Shown: positions 52,708 through 62,677, numbered from the stretch's first letter. The stretch: DNA of 64,000 bases from Aestuariivivens marinum (GCF_022662175.1 NZ_JAKMCR010000001.1:1550001-1614000); one strand, 5' to 3'. Numbers and translations are program-made. Notes: generated from the letters alone by a model not told the origin.

Positions 52708-53601
52708 ATGTTGGAAATAGATCAGGTAAAAATTAATTTTGACAGTACGGGTTTATGGGTGTTAAATGTAGCGCTCGCAGTAGTTATGTTTGGTGTTGCA
52801 CTGGGTATTACAGTTGATGATTTTAAGCACCTGATACAAGCACCAAGGATACTTCTGGTAGGGGTTTTGTCGCAATTTTTTTTACTTCCATTGATCACTT
52901 TTATTTTAGTGCTTTCAATAAAACCCCAACCCAGTATAGCTTTGGGGATGTTTATGGTGGCCGCTTGTCCCGGAGGTAATATTTCTAATTTTATGACACA
53001 TTTAGCCAAAGGAAATACAGCTTTATCTGTGAGTTTAACGGCTTTAGCTACTTTTTTGGCAGTATTTATGACTCCATTAAATTTCCAGTTTTACGGTAGT
53101 TTTTATCAACCCACGGCTCACCTATTAAAGACCGTGGAAATTGATTTTTTTGAACTGTTTAAGCTTGTGGTTTTAATTCTTGGAATTCCATTAGTATTGG
53201 GAATGATTTTTCGCTATAAGAATGAATTTGTGGCCATAAGGGTATCAAAATTGTTAAAGCCTTTTTCCATTATGGTGTTTGGTGTTATAGTGATTTTGGC
53301 TTTTACTAAAAATATAGATGTTTTTAATGCATATATACATAGGGTATTTACCTTGACCGTATTTCATAATATGGTGGCATTACTTTTAGGGTTTATGGTA
53401 GCCTATTTATTTAAATTGTCATTTAAAAATAGAAAAACAATAACTATTGAGACCGGTATCCAAAATTCTGGATTGGGCTTATTGCTTATTTTTACTTTTT
53501 TTGACGGATTGGGGGGCATGGCCATTTTGGCTGCCTTTTGGGGTGTCTGGCATATTATTTCAGGCTTGATATTGGCGTCTTATTGGTCTAACAAAACTTA
53601 G
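52708..53601 (+). CDS. Bile acid:sodium symporter (BASS) family transporter
   Basis: Polytopic protein of 297 residues with about nine to ten membrane helices. GVALGITVDDFKHLIQAPR (about residues 29-47) and AACPGGNISNFMTHLAKGN (about 84-102), with the Asn-rich sodium-site segment, are BASS hallmarks. ETGIQNSGLGLLLIF (about 246-260) is the second repeat's crossover motif. Substrate unknown; relatives carry organic anions, pantoate or pyruvate. It is 4 bases before the acyltransferase gene. Confidence 0.88.
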   Translation: MLEIDQVKINFDSTGLWVLNVALAVVMFGVALGITVDDFKHLIQAPRILLVGVLSQFFLLPLITFILVLSIKPQPSIALGMFMVAACPGGNISNFMTHLAKGNTALSVSLTALATFLAVFMTPLNFQFYGSFYQPTAHLLKTVEIDFFELFKLVVLILGIPLVLGMIFRYKNEFVAIRVSKLLKPFSIMVFGVIVILAFTKNIDVFNAYIHRVFTLTVFHNMVALLLGFMVAYLFKLSFKNRKTITIETGIQNSGLGLLLIFTFFDGLGGMAILAAFWGVWHIISGLILASYWSNKT

Positions 53602-53605
53602 TGGT

Positions 53606-54649
53606 TTGGGAAGTGTTTTGGGAAAATTATGGTTACATACTATACGTGCTTATTTAAGGATAGGGCTGTTCTTCTACTTTAAAGAAATTAGGATTGTTAA
53701 ATACAGTAATGTGCCAAAGTATAAACCGGTACTGTTCTTGGCTAATCATCAAAATGCCTTAATTGATGCTTTGCTCATAGCCACAAGGAGCGGTCGATTT
53801 TCATATTTTTTAACGCGTGCAGCGGTCTTTAAAAAACCATTGGTAAGTAAACTGCTGCACACGTTTAGAATGTTGCCTGTTTACCGTATTAGGGATGGGT
53901 GGAATACATTAACACAAAACAATTCCATTTTTAATACTTGCTCATTATTGTTACAACAAGGCAAGGCAGTTGCTATTTTTCCTGAAGGAAGCCATAATAT
54001 TATAAGAACCGTACGTCCCTTAAGTAAAGGGTTTACCCGTATTGTTTTTGAAACTTTGGAAAAATATCCTGATACCGATTTACAACTCATTCCTATAGGT
54101 TTAAATTTTGAAAAAGCAGATACCTTTCCTGATAGTGTTACTGTTATTTTTGGCAAAGCAATAGCTGCTAAGGATTTTTTGTTGGACGATAAAAATGAAG
54201 CCGTAAATCAGTTAAAAACTAGAGTTCATACTGAAATTTCAAAATTAACAACCCATATACCTTCTAAGGATTATAATGCTACTTTAAGTCGATTGGAATC
54301 CCTTGGTGCAGATTTTTTAAATCCAGTAGCTGTTAATGATTGTATGGCTAGTAATTTTTCAAATTGTCAGTTCAAAAAGGAATTGCCACCGAGATTCTTA
54401 AGCATGGTATTTAAAGTCTTTTTTGTTGCTCTTTTATTTGCGCCTTATGGTATTTGGAAGTTTGCCGTAGAACCTAAAATAGATGAGGTAGAGTTTGTGT
54501 CGACTTTTAGGTTTGCTTTGGCAATAACACTCGTGCCTCTATGGCTTCTTATAGTTTATATTGCATTATTTTTAGCTTTTAACTGGGGTGTGGCAACAGG
54601 TTTTTTGGCAATTTCTTTAATAATTATTTTGGTTCGAGTAAAGGCATAA
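53606..54649 (+). CDS. 1-acyl-glycerol-3-phosphate acyltransferase (PlsC-like) membrane protein
   Basis: Acyltransferase domain with the catalytic NHQNALID (His-x4-Asp; about residues 47-54) and the substrate motif FPEGSHNIIRTVRPLSKG (about 123-140). Two membrane helices lie at the C-terminus (about 270-290 and 305-345). Its size, 347 residues, is larger than simple PlsC and typical of a Bacteroidota group. It probably makes phosphatidic acid or modifies another lysolipid. The only available start is TTG 53606 or TTG 53618. It is followed by a strong bidirectional terminator. Confidence 0.87.
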   Translation: MGSVLGKLWLHTIRAYLRIGLFFYFKEIRIVKYSNVPKYKPVLFLANHQNALIDALLIATRSGRFSYFLTRAAVFKKPLVSKLLHTFRMLPVYRIRDGWNTLTQNNSIFNTCSLLLQQGKAVAIFPEGSHNIIRTVRPLSKGFTRIVFETLEKYPDTDLQLIPIGLNFEKADTFPDSVTVIFGKAIAAKDFLLDDKNEAVNQLKTRVHTEISKLTTHIPSKDYNATLSRLESLGADFLNPVAVNDCMASNFSNCQFKKELPPRFLSMVFKVFFVALLFAPYGIWKFAVEPKIDEVEFVSTFRFALAITLVPLWLLIVYIALFLAFNWGVATGFLAISLIIILVRVKA

Positions 54650-54650
54650 A

Positions 54651-54683
54651 AAAACCACTAAATAGAATGTATTTAGTGGTTTT
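54651..54683. terminator. Bidirectional rho-independent terminator
   Basis: A perfect 14-base stem, AAAACCACTAAATA (54651-54664) with TATTTAGTGGTTTT (54670-54683), loop GAATG. A-run before and T-run after make it work for both the acyltransferase (+) and the convergent PUR-like gene (-). Confidence 0.85.
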
Positions 54684-54720
54684 CAATTGAGTTTAGTTTA
54701 GTTGAAAAATTAGTTAGATT

Positions 54721-55098
54721 TTAAATATCCTCAAAATCAATATCAGTGAAACTTTCGGTAGATTTAACTGCGTCTTCTGTTATTGCTTCACCGTTTTCTG
54801 AATTATTATATTCTTTCTTAAAGTCTTTTTGATGACGTTCGCTAATGACCTCATCGCCCTTTTCATTTATAATGTAATCGGTCATTTCGCTTAAGATATC
54901 CTTAAACTCAGCGAAGTCTTCCTTGTAAATATAAATTTTGTGCTTTTTGTAGTGAAAAGATCCGTCGTCGTTAGTAAACTTTTTGCTTTCAGTTATGGTT
55001 AAATAATAATCGTCTGCTTTTGTTGCACGTACATCAAAAAAATAGGTGCGTCTTCCTGCTCGTAAAACTTTTGAAAAAATTTCCTCTTTCTCCATCAT
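54721..55098 (-). CDS. DUF3276 / PUR-alpha-like nucleic-acid-binding protein
   Basis: Small acidic-tailed protein. The core EIFSKVLRAGRRTYFFDVRATKADDYYLTITESKK (about residues 4-38, given here in family terms) followed by HYKKHKIYIYKEDFAEF matches the Bacteroidota PUR repeat family (DUF3276), which binds single-stranded DNA or RNA as a dimer. The frame extends upstream to 55155, but the ATG pair at 55098/55095 (MMEKEEIFSK) is the natural start. The acidic tail (STESFTDIDFEDI) is typical of these proteins. Confidence 0.88.
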   Translation of the reverse strand: MMEKEEIFSKVLRAGRRTYFFDVRATKADDYYLTITESKKFTNDDGSFHYKKHKIYIYKEDFAEFKDILSEMTDYIINEKGDEVISERHQKDFKKEYNNSENGEAITEDAVKSTESFTDIDFEDI

Positions 55099-55270
55099 AT
55101 CATTTATTATTCTTGTTTGTTTAAAATTGATAACTATTATGGTTATATTCACCAAAAATCTAAAAAAAACCGAAACTAACCAACAATTTTTAATTTTTCT
55201 TTTTAGAATCTTGGTTTTTATTGTATTTCTATTAAGAGAGGAAGCAGGTTAAATTAGCAATATTGGGTGC

Positions 55271-57034
55271 TTAAGACTTATTTGCCTCGTTCTCGCTTAG
55301 TTGCTTTAAGTAGAGGTGCTTGTAGTAACCTTCTGTGTTTATCAAGCTTTCATGTTTGCCTTCCTGTATAATCTTACCATTATCCAAAACAATAATTTTA
55401 TCTGCATTTTTGACTGAAGACACTCTGTGGCTAACAATAACCGTTGTTTTATTGGAAGAAATTTTATTCAGATTTTTGAGTATTTTTTCTTCAGTTTCGG
55501 TGTCGACCGCAGAAAGACAATCATCAAACAACAAAATTTTGGGTGATTTAATTATTGCTCGTGCTATAGATACCCGTTGCTTTTGTCCGCCTGAAAGTGT
55601 AATGCCACGTTCTCCCAAAACAGTATTGTATCCATTTTTAAAGTTCACGATGTTTTTATGTACATAAGCTTTTTTGGCAGCTAGAACAACATCATCGTCG
55701 GTGGCATCCTCATTTCCAAATTTAATATTATTCTTAATACTATCTGAAAACAAAAAGGCATCCTGTGGAACATAACCAATACTATTACGCAAATTATTCA
55801 GGTTGAGTTGGTCTATGGGGGTGTTATTAATGGTAATGGAGCCAGCATTGATATCATATAACCTACCTATTAAATCTAATATGGTTGATTTTCCTGAACC
55901 TGTTTTGCCCAGTATGGCCAAGGTTTCACCTTTTTTTATTGTGAAACTAATGTTATTTAAAGCTTGAATATTGGTATCATCATAAACGAAAGAGACATTG
56001 CTAAACACAATATCACCATCAATTTCTGTTGGATTTTCCACCTTGTTCTTAATTTCAGGTTCAAGTTTTAAGAATTCATTAATACGTTTTTGGGAAGCTT
56101 CTGCCTGTTGTACGATAGATGTTACCCAACCTACGGTAGCCACTGGCCATGTAAGCATATTTACATAAATGATAAACTCTGCAATAGTACCTAGGCTTTC
56201 AATTTCCTCATTTATATACTGCATACCACCAATATATATAACAAGTAGGTTGCTGGCACCAATTAGCAGAATCATCATAGGAAAGAACCAAGCCTGTACA
56301 CGGGTAAGGCTTATCTGTTTTTCCTTACTTTCCAAAGCTAGCTCATTGAAATTTTTATTGGTTAAAGGTTCAATGCCATAGGCTTTAATAACAGAGATAC
56401 CACTGAACGATTCTTGGGTATAGGTAGATAGCTTTGATAGATATTCTTGTACAACAGTGCTGCGATGATGAATTTCTTTACTTAATTTATAAATTATAAC
56501 CGATAAAATGGGTAAAGGCAGTATGGTGTACAATGTAAGTTTAGGCGATGCATTTACCATATAAATAATTACAATAACAAAAAGTGTAATCGTATTAATA
56601 CTATACATTAAAGCTGGTCCTACATACATACGTACTCTGCCCACATCTTCACTTATGCGATTCATTAAATCACCTGTCCTGTTTTTTTTGTAAAAGTTTA
56701 AAGATAATTTTTGGTATTGGCTGTATACTTCATTTTTTAAGTCGTACTCAATATATCTGGAGACATTTATTATGGTTTGTCGCATAAAAAAGGTAAGGAT
56801 ACCGCCAATTAAAGCGGCACCAACGATATACAAAACAGCTTCAATTAACTCGGATTTAAAAACCTCTTTGTTAATCGAACCCTCTAACCCCTTTTCAACT
56901 ACAACAAATATCTTTTTTACATAGCGAGGGGTGTAAAGCAAAAATATCCTGGCAACAATAGTAATAATAACGCCAATAGTTAGGTAGGTTTTATACTTAT
57001 AAAAGTATTTATTTAAATGTTGGAGTGCTTTCAT
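55271..57034 (-). CDS. ABC transporter, fused permease and ATPase (MsbA/multidrug-exporter type)
   Basis: Half-transporter of 587 residues. Six membrane helices occupy about residues 15-320, with FYKKNRTGDLMNRISEDVGRVR as coupling region. The ATPase domain has Walker A GKTGSGKS (about 374-381), Q-loop IGYVPQDAFLFSDSI, signature LSGGQKQRVSIARA and Walker B ILLFDDCLSAVDTETE. Acts as a homodimer exporting lipids or drugs. The Walker B Glu is replaced by Asp (LLFDDCLSA), seen in some exporters. It is divergent from nusB. Confidence 0.92.
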   Translation of the reverse strand: MKALQHLNKYFYKYKTYLTIGVIITIVARIFLLYTPRYVKKIFVVVEKGLEGSINKEVFKSELIEAVLYIVGAALIGGILTFFMRQTIINVSRYIEYDLKNEVYSQYQKLSLNFYKKNRTGDLMNRISEDVGRVRMYVGPALMYSINTITLFVIVIIYMVNASPKLTLYTILPLPILSVIIYKLSKEIHHRSTVVQEYLSKLSTYTQESFSGISVIKAYGIEPLTNKNFNELALESKEKQISLTRVQAWFFPMMILLIGASNLLVIYIGGMQYINEEIESLGTIAEFIIYVNMLTWPVATVGWVTSIVQQAEASQKRINEFLKLEPEIKNKVENPTEIDGDIVFSNVSFVYDDTNIQALNNISFTIKKGETLAILGKTGSGKSTILDLIGRLYDINAGSITINNTPIDQLNLNNLRNSIGYVPQDAFLFSDSIKNNIKFGNEDATDDDVVLAAKKAYVHKNIVNFKNGYNTVLGERGITLSGGQKQRVSIARAIIKSPKILLFDDCLSAVDTETEEKILKNLNKISSNKTTVIVSHRVSSVKNADKIIVLDNGKIIQEGKHESLINTEGYYKHLYLKQLSENEANKS

Positions 57035-57076
57035 TTAAAATGAACAAATCTAATTTTATTTCAAAAATTAAGAAAG

Positions 57077-57084
57077 CAAAGATA
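57077..57084 (-). promoter_or_regulatory. Bacteroidota -7 box on the minus strand (TATCTTTG)
   Basis: Read on the minus strand, TATCTTTG matches TAnnTTTG exactly, about 43 bases before the ATG of the ABC exporter. The -33 partner is weak (TTAC). Confidence 0.45.
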
Positions 57085-57117
57085 CAGCATTTTAAGTAGA
57101 TGTAATTAATATACTAT

Positions 57118-57152
57118 TTTGAACTGGGTTTTTTAAAATAGTATTATTTTTG
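57118..57152 (+). promoter_or_regulatory. Bacteroidota promoter for nusB (TTTG-N23-TATTTTTG)
   Basis: -33 TTTG at 57118-57121, 23-base spacer, -7 TATTTTTG at 57145-57152. Both elements match the consensus exactly and the spacing is at the long end of normal. It is 57 bases before ATG 57209. Confidence 0.6.
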
Positions 57153-57208
57153 TACCGAAAATAAGATTATTAGTATAACATATTTTTATTTAAAGGCTCT
57201 TTGTAATT

Positions 57209-58153
57209 ATGCTCAACAGAAGACATATCCGTGTAAAAGTAATGCAATCCATATATGCATTTAGTGGTAGTGCAAGCGACGATTTATCAAAACCCCAAAA
57301 GTTCCTTTTGTTTAGCATCGATAATATGTACAACCTCTATCTGTTACTGTTATCACTACTAATAGAAGTTCAAAAAAGAGCAGAAACCGACTTACAAAAA
57401 AAGCAAAACAAACATTTAGCAACCCAAGAGGATAAAAATCCAAACCGTAAGTTTGTGAATAATGAATTATTGCACCTTTTAAGGGGCAATAAGCAATTGC
57501 AAGAACAACTTGAAGCCCATAAGATAAATAATTGGCAGTTGGATGATGAGTATGTAGATGTAATTTTTAAGGCTGTTATAGCAAGTGATCTCTATGCTAC
57601 TTATATGCAATCCCGAACCTCTAATTTTAAGGAAGATAAAGAATTTATAATCGATATTTTTAAGGATGTTATAGCACCTAACGATAAACTCTATGATTAT
57701 ATTGAAGACAAACACTTAACTTGGTTGGATGACCTTCCAACAGTTAATACTACCATTTTAAAATTACTTAGGAAAGTGAAGCCCGCCGTTTCGGAAGGTT
57801 ATTTTACACCTAGATTATACAAGGATTTGGACGATAAGCAATTTGCTGTCGATTTGTTTAGAAAAACAATCTTAAATACGTCTAAACTTAATAAAGAGAT
57901 TGAACAAAGGACCAAAAACTGGGATGCAGACCGTATCGCTAATATCGATTTTGTGTTATTACAGATGGCCATTTGTGAGCTTAAGGAGTTTCCGTCCATC
58001 CCTGTAAAAGTGACTATTAACGAGTATCTGGAGATTGCCAAGGAATACTCTACACCTAAGAGCAGTATCTTCATAAATGGTATTTTGGATAAGCTGGTTA
58101 AGGAGTACCAAGAAGCGAATACATTAAATAAAGTTGGCAGAGGGTTACTTTAA
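57209..58153 (+). CDS. nusB: Transcription antitermination factor NusB (long Bacteroidota form)
   Basis: NusB binds boxA RNA with S10 and supports antitermination in rRNA operons. The start MLNRRHIRVKVMQSIYAFSG is the NusB first helix. The C-terminal half has IANIDFVLLQMAICELKEFPSIPVKVTINEYLEIAKEYS (about residues 244-282, in family terms) and IFINGILDKL, the core signature. 314 residues versus about 140 in E. coli; the extra central part is usual in Bacteroidota. A consensus promoter lies upstream. It begins the group nusB-DUF1573-yajC. Confidence 0.92.
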   Translation: MLNRRHIRVKVMQSIYAFSGSASDDLSKPQKFLLFSIDNMYNLYLLLLSLLIEVQKRAETDLQKKQNKHLATQEDKNPNRKFVNNELLHLLRGNKQLQEQLEAHKINNWQLDDEYVDVIFKAVIASDLYATYMQSRTSNFKEDKEFIIDIFKDVIAPNDKLYDYIEDKHLTWLDDLPTVNTTILKLLRKVKPAVSEGYFTPRLYKDLDDKQFAVDLFRKTILNTSKLNKEIEQRTKNWDADRIANIDFVLLQMAICELKEFPSIPVKVTINEYLEIAKEYSTPKSSIFINGILDKLVKEYQEANTLNKVGRGLL

Positions 58154-58234
58154 TTTTGTTAAGATGTGTAAAAAATTTTTAATCGGGTAAATAATTGTTA
58201 TTTTTACCAACCAAAAAATTTAAAACCATCTATT

Positions 58235-58717
58235 ATGAAGAAGTTAATTTTAGGATTAAGTGCAATCTGCTTAATTTCTTTTACATCTTGTAAAGAAAAT
58301 GCAGCAAAAAAAATAGACGAAGATAATTTAGCCCAAGCAGCTGAAAGAGATGCTGTAGCCTCTAAATTCCCAGTTATTGAATTTGACAAAACGGAGCATG
58401 ACTTTGGTGAAATTGAAGCCAAGACACCAGTAGAGACAGTGTTTAGTTACAAGAATACAGGCGAGGCACCTTTAGTTATCACAGACATTAAGAGTTCCTG
58501 TGGTTGTACCGTACCTAAGGATTGGAGCAGGGAGCCGTTAGCGCCAGGTGACACGGGACAATTTACGGTTAAGTTTAACGGCAGTGGCACCAACAAGGTA
58601 TCTAAAACCGTTACGGTTACTGCCAATACCGAAAAAGGAACCGAAACAGTTAGAATAACGGCTTTTGTTAAGCCAGATCCAAATAAAACAACTGCAACAG
58701 CAGTACAAAAAAACTAA
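58235..58717 (+). CDS. DUF1573 domain lipoprotein
   Basis: Signal MKKLILGLSAICLISFTSC with lipobox Cys19, then KENAAKK. The DUF1573 domain spans about residues 45-150: FDKTEHDFGEIEAKTPV, FSYKNTGEAPLVITDIKSSCGCTVP with the family Cys-Gly-Cys, and TVKFNGSGTNKVSKTVTVTAN. An immunoglobulin-like fold is expected. Function unknown; the family is often encoded next to yajC in Flavobacteriaceae, as here with 2 bases between. Confidence 0.9.
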   Translation: MKKLILGLSAICLISFTSCKENAAKKIDEDNLAQAAERDAVASKFPVIEFDKTEHDFGEIEAKTPVETVFSYKNTGEAPLVITDIKSSCGCTVPKDWSREPLAPGDTGQFTVKFNGSGTNKVSKTVTVTANTEKGTETVRITAFVKPDPNKTTATAVQKN

Positions 58718-58719
58718 AT

Positions 58720-59007
58720 ATGGGAGAAGGAATGGGCTCTTTTTTGCCCCTAATTTTAATGTTTGTTGTGGTATACTTTTTTATGATAGCACCACAAATG
58801 AAACGTGCAAAAAAAGAAAAGAAGTTTGCTGCAGAATTAAAGCGCGGCGATAAAGTGGTTACTAAAAGTGGCTTGCATGGCAAGATAGCCGAATTAAACG
58901 ATAAGGATAACAGTTGTGTTATTGAAACCTTAGCTGGAAAGTTAAAGTTTGATCGGTCGGCAATTTCTATGGAAATGAGCAATAAAGTGAATGCGCCTGC
59001 TAAATAA
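58720..59007 (+). CDS. yajC: Preprotein translocase subunit YajC
   Basis: Accessory subunit of the SecDF-YajC complex. One membrane helix (about residues 6-24, LPLILMFVVVYFFMIAPQMKR) is followed by a cytoplasmic KFAAELKRGDKVVTKSGLHGKIAELND domain (in family terms), the YajC hallmark. 95 residues, normal length. It ends before a strong terminator. Confidence 0.93.
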   Translation: MGEGMGSFLPLILMFVVVYFFMIAPQMKRAKKEKKFAAELKRGDKVVTKSGLHGKIAELNDKDNSCVIETLAGKLKFDRSAISMEMSNKVNAPAK

Positions 59008-59035
59008 TACTGAGCAGATTATTTAAAAATTTAGG

Positions 59036-59064
59036 AAAGCTTCCTTTTAAAGGGGGCTTTTTTT
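59036..59064 (+). terminator. Rho-independent terminator after yajC
   Basis: Stem AAAGCTTCC (59036-59044) pairs with GGGGGCTTT (59052-59060) with two G-U pairs; TTTT/AAA can close the loop further; a T-run follows. It ends the nusB-DUF1573-yajC transcript. Confidence 0.8.
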
Positions 59065-59261
59065 ATTTTTGTCCAATTAATAGCTTTTCAAACCTAAGTA
59101 ACTTGTTATTGGCTTCTAATTTTTTAATCGAAATTGTTTGGTAGTGTTGTGTTTAAATTTGCAAATACATGTCTAACTAAATAATCTGAAAAGACTCTCA
59201 GAAGCATGAAAGAATATGTAATTACTTACATCATCTATGCTTTTGTGTTTTAAAAATAGGT

Positions 59262-60509
59262 TTAATAAGAACCATTCTTTTCAGCTGTCAATTCAGCAAT
59301 TTTACAAATCACTTGTGTGGCTTTCATCATACTCTCCACAGGAACATATTCGTAGCGCCCATGGAAATTATGTCCACCAGCAAAAATATTGGGACAGGGT
59401 AGGCCCATATAACTCAATTGTGATCCATCTGTTCCCCCACGAATGGCCTTAATAAGTGGGTCTATATCCAATTGTTTCATGGCTTCTTCAGCAACATCTA
59501 CAATATGCATAACAGGTTCTATTTTTTCACGCATATTAAAATATTGATCCTTAATCTCTGTTACAATAACCTCTCGCCCGTATTGTGAATTGATTTCGTT
59601 GGTTAATTTTAGCATAACCTCTTTTCGTGCTTCAAAATGGGCCTTATCATGATCACGTATAATATATTCAAGTGTTGTTTCTTCTACTTCACCATGCATA
59701 TTATGTAAATGGAAAAAACCTTGGTAACCTTCCGTGTGTTCTGGAGTTTCCATTTTGGGTAAGGAACTAATAAATTCTGTAGCGATGTACATCGAGTTTA
59801 CCATTTTTCCTTTGGCATAACCTGGATGCACAATTTTACCCTTAACTTTTACCACTGCACTGGCAGCGTTAAAGTTTTCGTATTCCAATTCACCAATTTG
59901 ACTCCCATCCATAGTGTAGGCCCAATCGGCACCAAATTTTTCAACGTCAAATTTATGGGCACCACGACCTATTTCCTCATCCGGTGTGAAGCCAACTCTA
60001 ATTTTTCCGTGTTTAATATCCGGGTTGTTGATAAGGTATTCCATGGCCGAAACAATTTCACAGATGCCCGCCTTGTCATCGGCTCCTAAAAGCGTAGCGC
60101 CGTCGGTGGTAATTAGCGTTTGACCGATATACTGTTTTAGGTCCTCAAAATAATCTGGAGACAATACAATATCTTCTTCTTTATTCAATAAAATATCCCC
60201 ACCATGATAGTTTTCAAAAATTTGGGGATTAACGTTTGTTCCTGTAAAATCTGGAGAGGTGTCGAAATGTGAAATAAAACCAATGGTTGGTACTTCATGG
60301 TCCACATTGCTAGGTAGGGTTGCCATAATATAGGCGTTGTCATCGATAGTCACATCCTGCATGCCAATAGCTTTAAGCTCTTTTACTAATTTGTGTGCTA
60401 AATCCCATTGTTTTTCTGTACTTGGTGTGGTATTGGAATTGGGGTCTGACTGTGTGTCTACAGTAACATAACTTATAAAACGTTTTATAATATCTTCTTT
60501 TGAAATCAT
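59262..60509 (-). CDS. pepT: Peptidase T (tripeptide aminopeptidase)
   Basis: Di-zinc M20-family peptidase releasing the N-terminal residue of tripeptides in the cytoplasm. [10 protein letters not shown] (about residues 78-87) has the first zinc His. [13 protein letters not shown] holds the bridging Asp, [14 protein letters not shown] the catalytic Glu pair, and [19 protein letters not shown] the next Asp. [31 protein letters not shown] carries the last zinc His region. 415 residues, the normal PepT length. Divergent from pyrD. Confidence 0.95.
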   Translation of the reverse strand: MISKEDIIKRFISYVTVDTQSDPNSNTTPSTEKQWDLAHKLVKELKAIGMQDVTIDDNAYIMATLPSNVDHEVPTIGFISHFDTSPDFTGTNVNPQIFENYHGGDILLNKEEDIVLSPDYFEDLKQYIGQTLITTDGATLLGADDKAGICEIVSAMEYLINNPDIKHGKIRVGFTPDEEIGRGAHKFDVEKFGADWAYTMDGSQIGELEYENFNAASAVVKVKGKIVHPGYAKGKMVNSMYIATEFISSLPKMETPEHTEGYQGFFHLHNMHGEVEETTLEYIIRDHDKAHFEARKEVMLKLTNEINSQYGREVIVTEIKDQYFNMREKIEPVMHIVDVAEEAMKQLDIDPLIKAIRGGTDGSQLSYMGLPCPNIFAGGHNFHGRYEYVPVESMMKATQVICKIAELTAEKNGSY

Positions 60510-60713
60510 AGTAAAATAGTCATTGAAATAATTGATAGCTTTTTTAAACCATAAAGTTACGATTATTAATTTTTTTGTCTTTAGCCCAATCCATTTTTAT
60601 TTACACGATTATAACCTATAGAATTCACATCTAGTATTTACATCAGTAATTTATTTTGATGAACATATAATTTTTCATTTTTTACAATGAATTTACAAAC
60701 AAAAATTTTTATG

Positions 60714-60721
60714 TATTTTTG
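60714..60721 (+). promoter_or_regulatory. Bacteroidota -7 box for pyrD (TATTTTTG)
   Basis: Exact match to TAnnTTTG, 15 bases before ATG 60737. The -33 region has only TTTAC at about 60692, so the call is partial. Confidence 0.5.
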
Positions 60722-60736
60722 CACAAATAATACTGA

Positions 60737-61768
60737 ATGTACAAATTATTATTTCGCCCTCTATTTTTTGCGTTCGACCCAGAAAAAATCCATCATTTCA
60801 CCTTTTCATTAATAAAGTTTATGTCTAAGATTCCTGGTCTTAAGGAACTCTTTAGAAGTTTGTATGTGGTAAATGATAAACGTTTGGAGCGTCATTTATT
60901 TGGGCTAATATTTAAAAATCCTGTTGGGTTGGCTGCTGGTTTCGATAAAAATGCGGTATTATATAATGAGTTGGCCAATTTTGGGTTTGGTTTTATTGAG
61001 ATAGGTACAGTAACCCCTAAGGCTCAACCCGGAAACCCCAAGAGAAGATTGTTTAGATTAAAGGATGATAAGGGGATTATAAACCGTATGGGCTTTAATA
61101 ATGAGGGGGTGGAAGCAGCCATTGAACAGTTGAAGAAGAATAGGGGCCAATTGATTATAGGAGGTAATATTGGTAAAAATACGGCGACCAAACCCGAAGA
61201 TTATACCAAGGACTATCTGGAGTGTTTTAATGCCCTGCACCCCTATGTGGATTATTTTGTGCTTAATGTGAGTTGTCCAAATGTTGGAAGTCATGCCAAG
61301 CTGAACGACAAGGACTATTTGGAGGAATTAATTAGTGCCGTGCAAAAGGTCAATGCCAGTTTTGCAAAGGAAAAACCAATCCTGTTAAAGATAGCACCAG
61401 ATTTGAACAACGGCCAGTTAGATGAAGTCATAGAACTAGTAAAGCATACAAAATTGGATGGCGTTATAGCGAGCAATACTTCTACCGATAGAAATGGTTT
61501 AAAAGCATCGAAAGTACAACTGGATGCTATTGGCAATGGTGGATTGAGCGGTCAGCCCATAAAAGATAAAAGTACGCGTGTGATTAAATATTTATCGGAA
61601 CACAGTAACAAAGCCTTTCCTATAATTGGTGTTGGAGGAATTCATTCGGCTAAGGATGCTTTAGAAAAAATTGATGCAGGTGCCGATTTGGTTCAGGTCT
61701 ATACAGGGTTTATATACGAAGGACCTTCACTTGTAAAGTCTATAAATAGGGCTTTATTGAAGTGCTAG
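60737..61768 (+). CDS. pyrD: Dihydroorotate dehydrogenase, class 2 (quinone-dependent) type
   Basis: Oxidises dihydroorotate to orotate in pyrimidine synthesis with FMN. The N-terminal helices [22 protein letters not shown] (about residues 2-23) are the membrane-associating segment of class 2 enzymes. FMN-site segments are [36 protein letters not shown] and [13 protein letters not shown]. The catalytic-base position lies in LNVSCPNVG and is Cys180; class 2 enzymes usually have Ser here and class 1 Cys. 343 residues. Ends overlap the convergent T9SS-cargo gene by 15 bases. Confidence 0.93.
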   Translation: MYKLLFRPLFFAFDPEKIHHFTFSLIKFMSKIPGLKELFRSLYVVNDKRLERHLFGLIFKNPVGLAAGFDKNAVLYNELANFGFGFIEIGTVTPKAQPGNPKRRLFRLKDDKGIINRMGFNNEGVEAAIEQLKKNRGQLIIGGNIGKNTATKPEDYTKDYLECFNALHPYVDYFVLNVSCPNVGSHAKLNDKDYLEELISAVQKVNASFAKEKPILLKIAPDLNNGQLDEVIELVKHTKLDGVIASNTSTDRNGLKASKVQLDAIGNGGLSGQPIKDKSTRVIKYLSEHSNKAFPIIGVGGIHSAKDALEKIDAGADLVQVYTGFIYEGPSLVKSINRALLKC

Positions 61769-62677
61769 TTTTAGTGTTTTACTTCGCCCATTAATTGTAT
61801 TAAGTCTTAAAATATAGATCCCCTTGTTTAATTGTGAAAGGTCTAACTTAATTATATTAGCAGGTTTTATATGGTTATAGGTTTTTATAAGCTTTCCAAT
61901 AACATTAAAAACTTCAATGTCTTTAAAAGTTATATTCTGGGAGTGAGAAATAGTTACTTTTCCATCACTTGGATTGGGGTAGATTGATAAATTTTGAAAA
62001 GTATCTTCTTTAACATCCAAAACAGATTGTAAGCTAACAGTTAGCGTACCAATAACATTGCCATTAAAAGGTGGTCCATTAATTTTGAAAATACCTACAG
62101 GCGGATTACTTGCCATATTATTCGATTCGTAATCAATACCATCATCCGTTCCAGCATCAAAGGCATAGACATCAGTTGAAAAAGAAGGCTTCCAATTGGT
62201 ATTAGTTTCATTTCTTAAATTTAAACTGTTAATCATGATAAACCAATCTGGACTGGGAGCTACCATTGAAACCAATGTTAATAATGGATAGTTTTCGTTC
62301 ACTTGAACATTTGTTAGTGTAGCCGAACTAATGGCAGCATGTGGAGTAAAAGGCTCTTGCAACCACTGGTTAGCCCTATTGGAAGCAATTGCTACATTGA
62401 CTTCATTTTCAAAATTTGTGTTTGAACCCAATTCGGCAACATTCTTAATTCCTATCGAAGCAGGTTGCCCTTCTTCCAAAAATTCATTAATAACATTATG
62501 TGTTGCGCCAACCAAATCAGACCAATGGGCATTATTAGGGATTGATGTATGATCAGTTTCATTCCAAGTACTGGTAATCGTAAAATTGTATACAGCAAAA
62601 CTTTGACCATTAACTGTATGCAAAAAGGTTATGGAAAATAAGAAAAGAAAGGGTGCTAATGAATAAAAGGGCTTCAT
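61754..62677 (-). CDS. Spondin-domain secreted protein with type IX secretion C-terminal domain
   Basis: Signal peptide [24 protein letters not shown], then a spondin_N-like domain (about residues 28-220): [33 protein letters not shown] (in family terms), [24 protein letters not shown] and a C-terminal calcium-type segment. Residues about 232-307 form a type A T9SS sorting domain: [27 protein letters not shown] and [12 protein letters not shown]. It should be secreted and probably attached to the surface through T9SS. Function unknown; spondin domains elsewhere mediate adhesion or are in extracellular matrix proteins. Confidence 0.88.
   Translation of the reverse strand: MKPFYSLAPFLFLFSITFLHTVNGQSFAVYNFTITSTWNETDHTSIPNNAHWSDLVGATHNVINEFLEEGQPASIGIKNVAELGSNTNFENEVNVAIASNRANQWLQEPFTPHAAISSATLTNVQVNENYPLLTLVSMVAPSPDWFIMINSLNLRNETNTNWKPSFSTDVYAFDAGTDDGIDYESNNMASNPPVGIFKINGPPFNGNVIGTLTVSLQSVLDVKEDTFQNLSIYPNPSDGKVTISHSQNITFKDIEVFNVIGKLIKTYNHIKPANIIKLDLSQLNKGIYILRLNTINGRSKTLKLALQ

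Noticed and set aside
55046-55252. Plus-strand open frame opposite the PUR-like gene
   Set aside because: Shadow of the PUR-like gene and its upstream region; hydrophobic low-complexity translation.
59206-59253. Tiny open frame (15 codons) between yajC and pepT
   Set aside because: Too short, no ribosome-binding or promoter signal, no recognisable peptide type.
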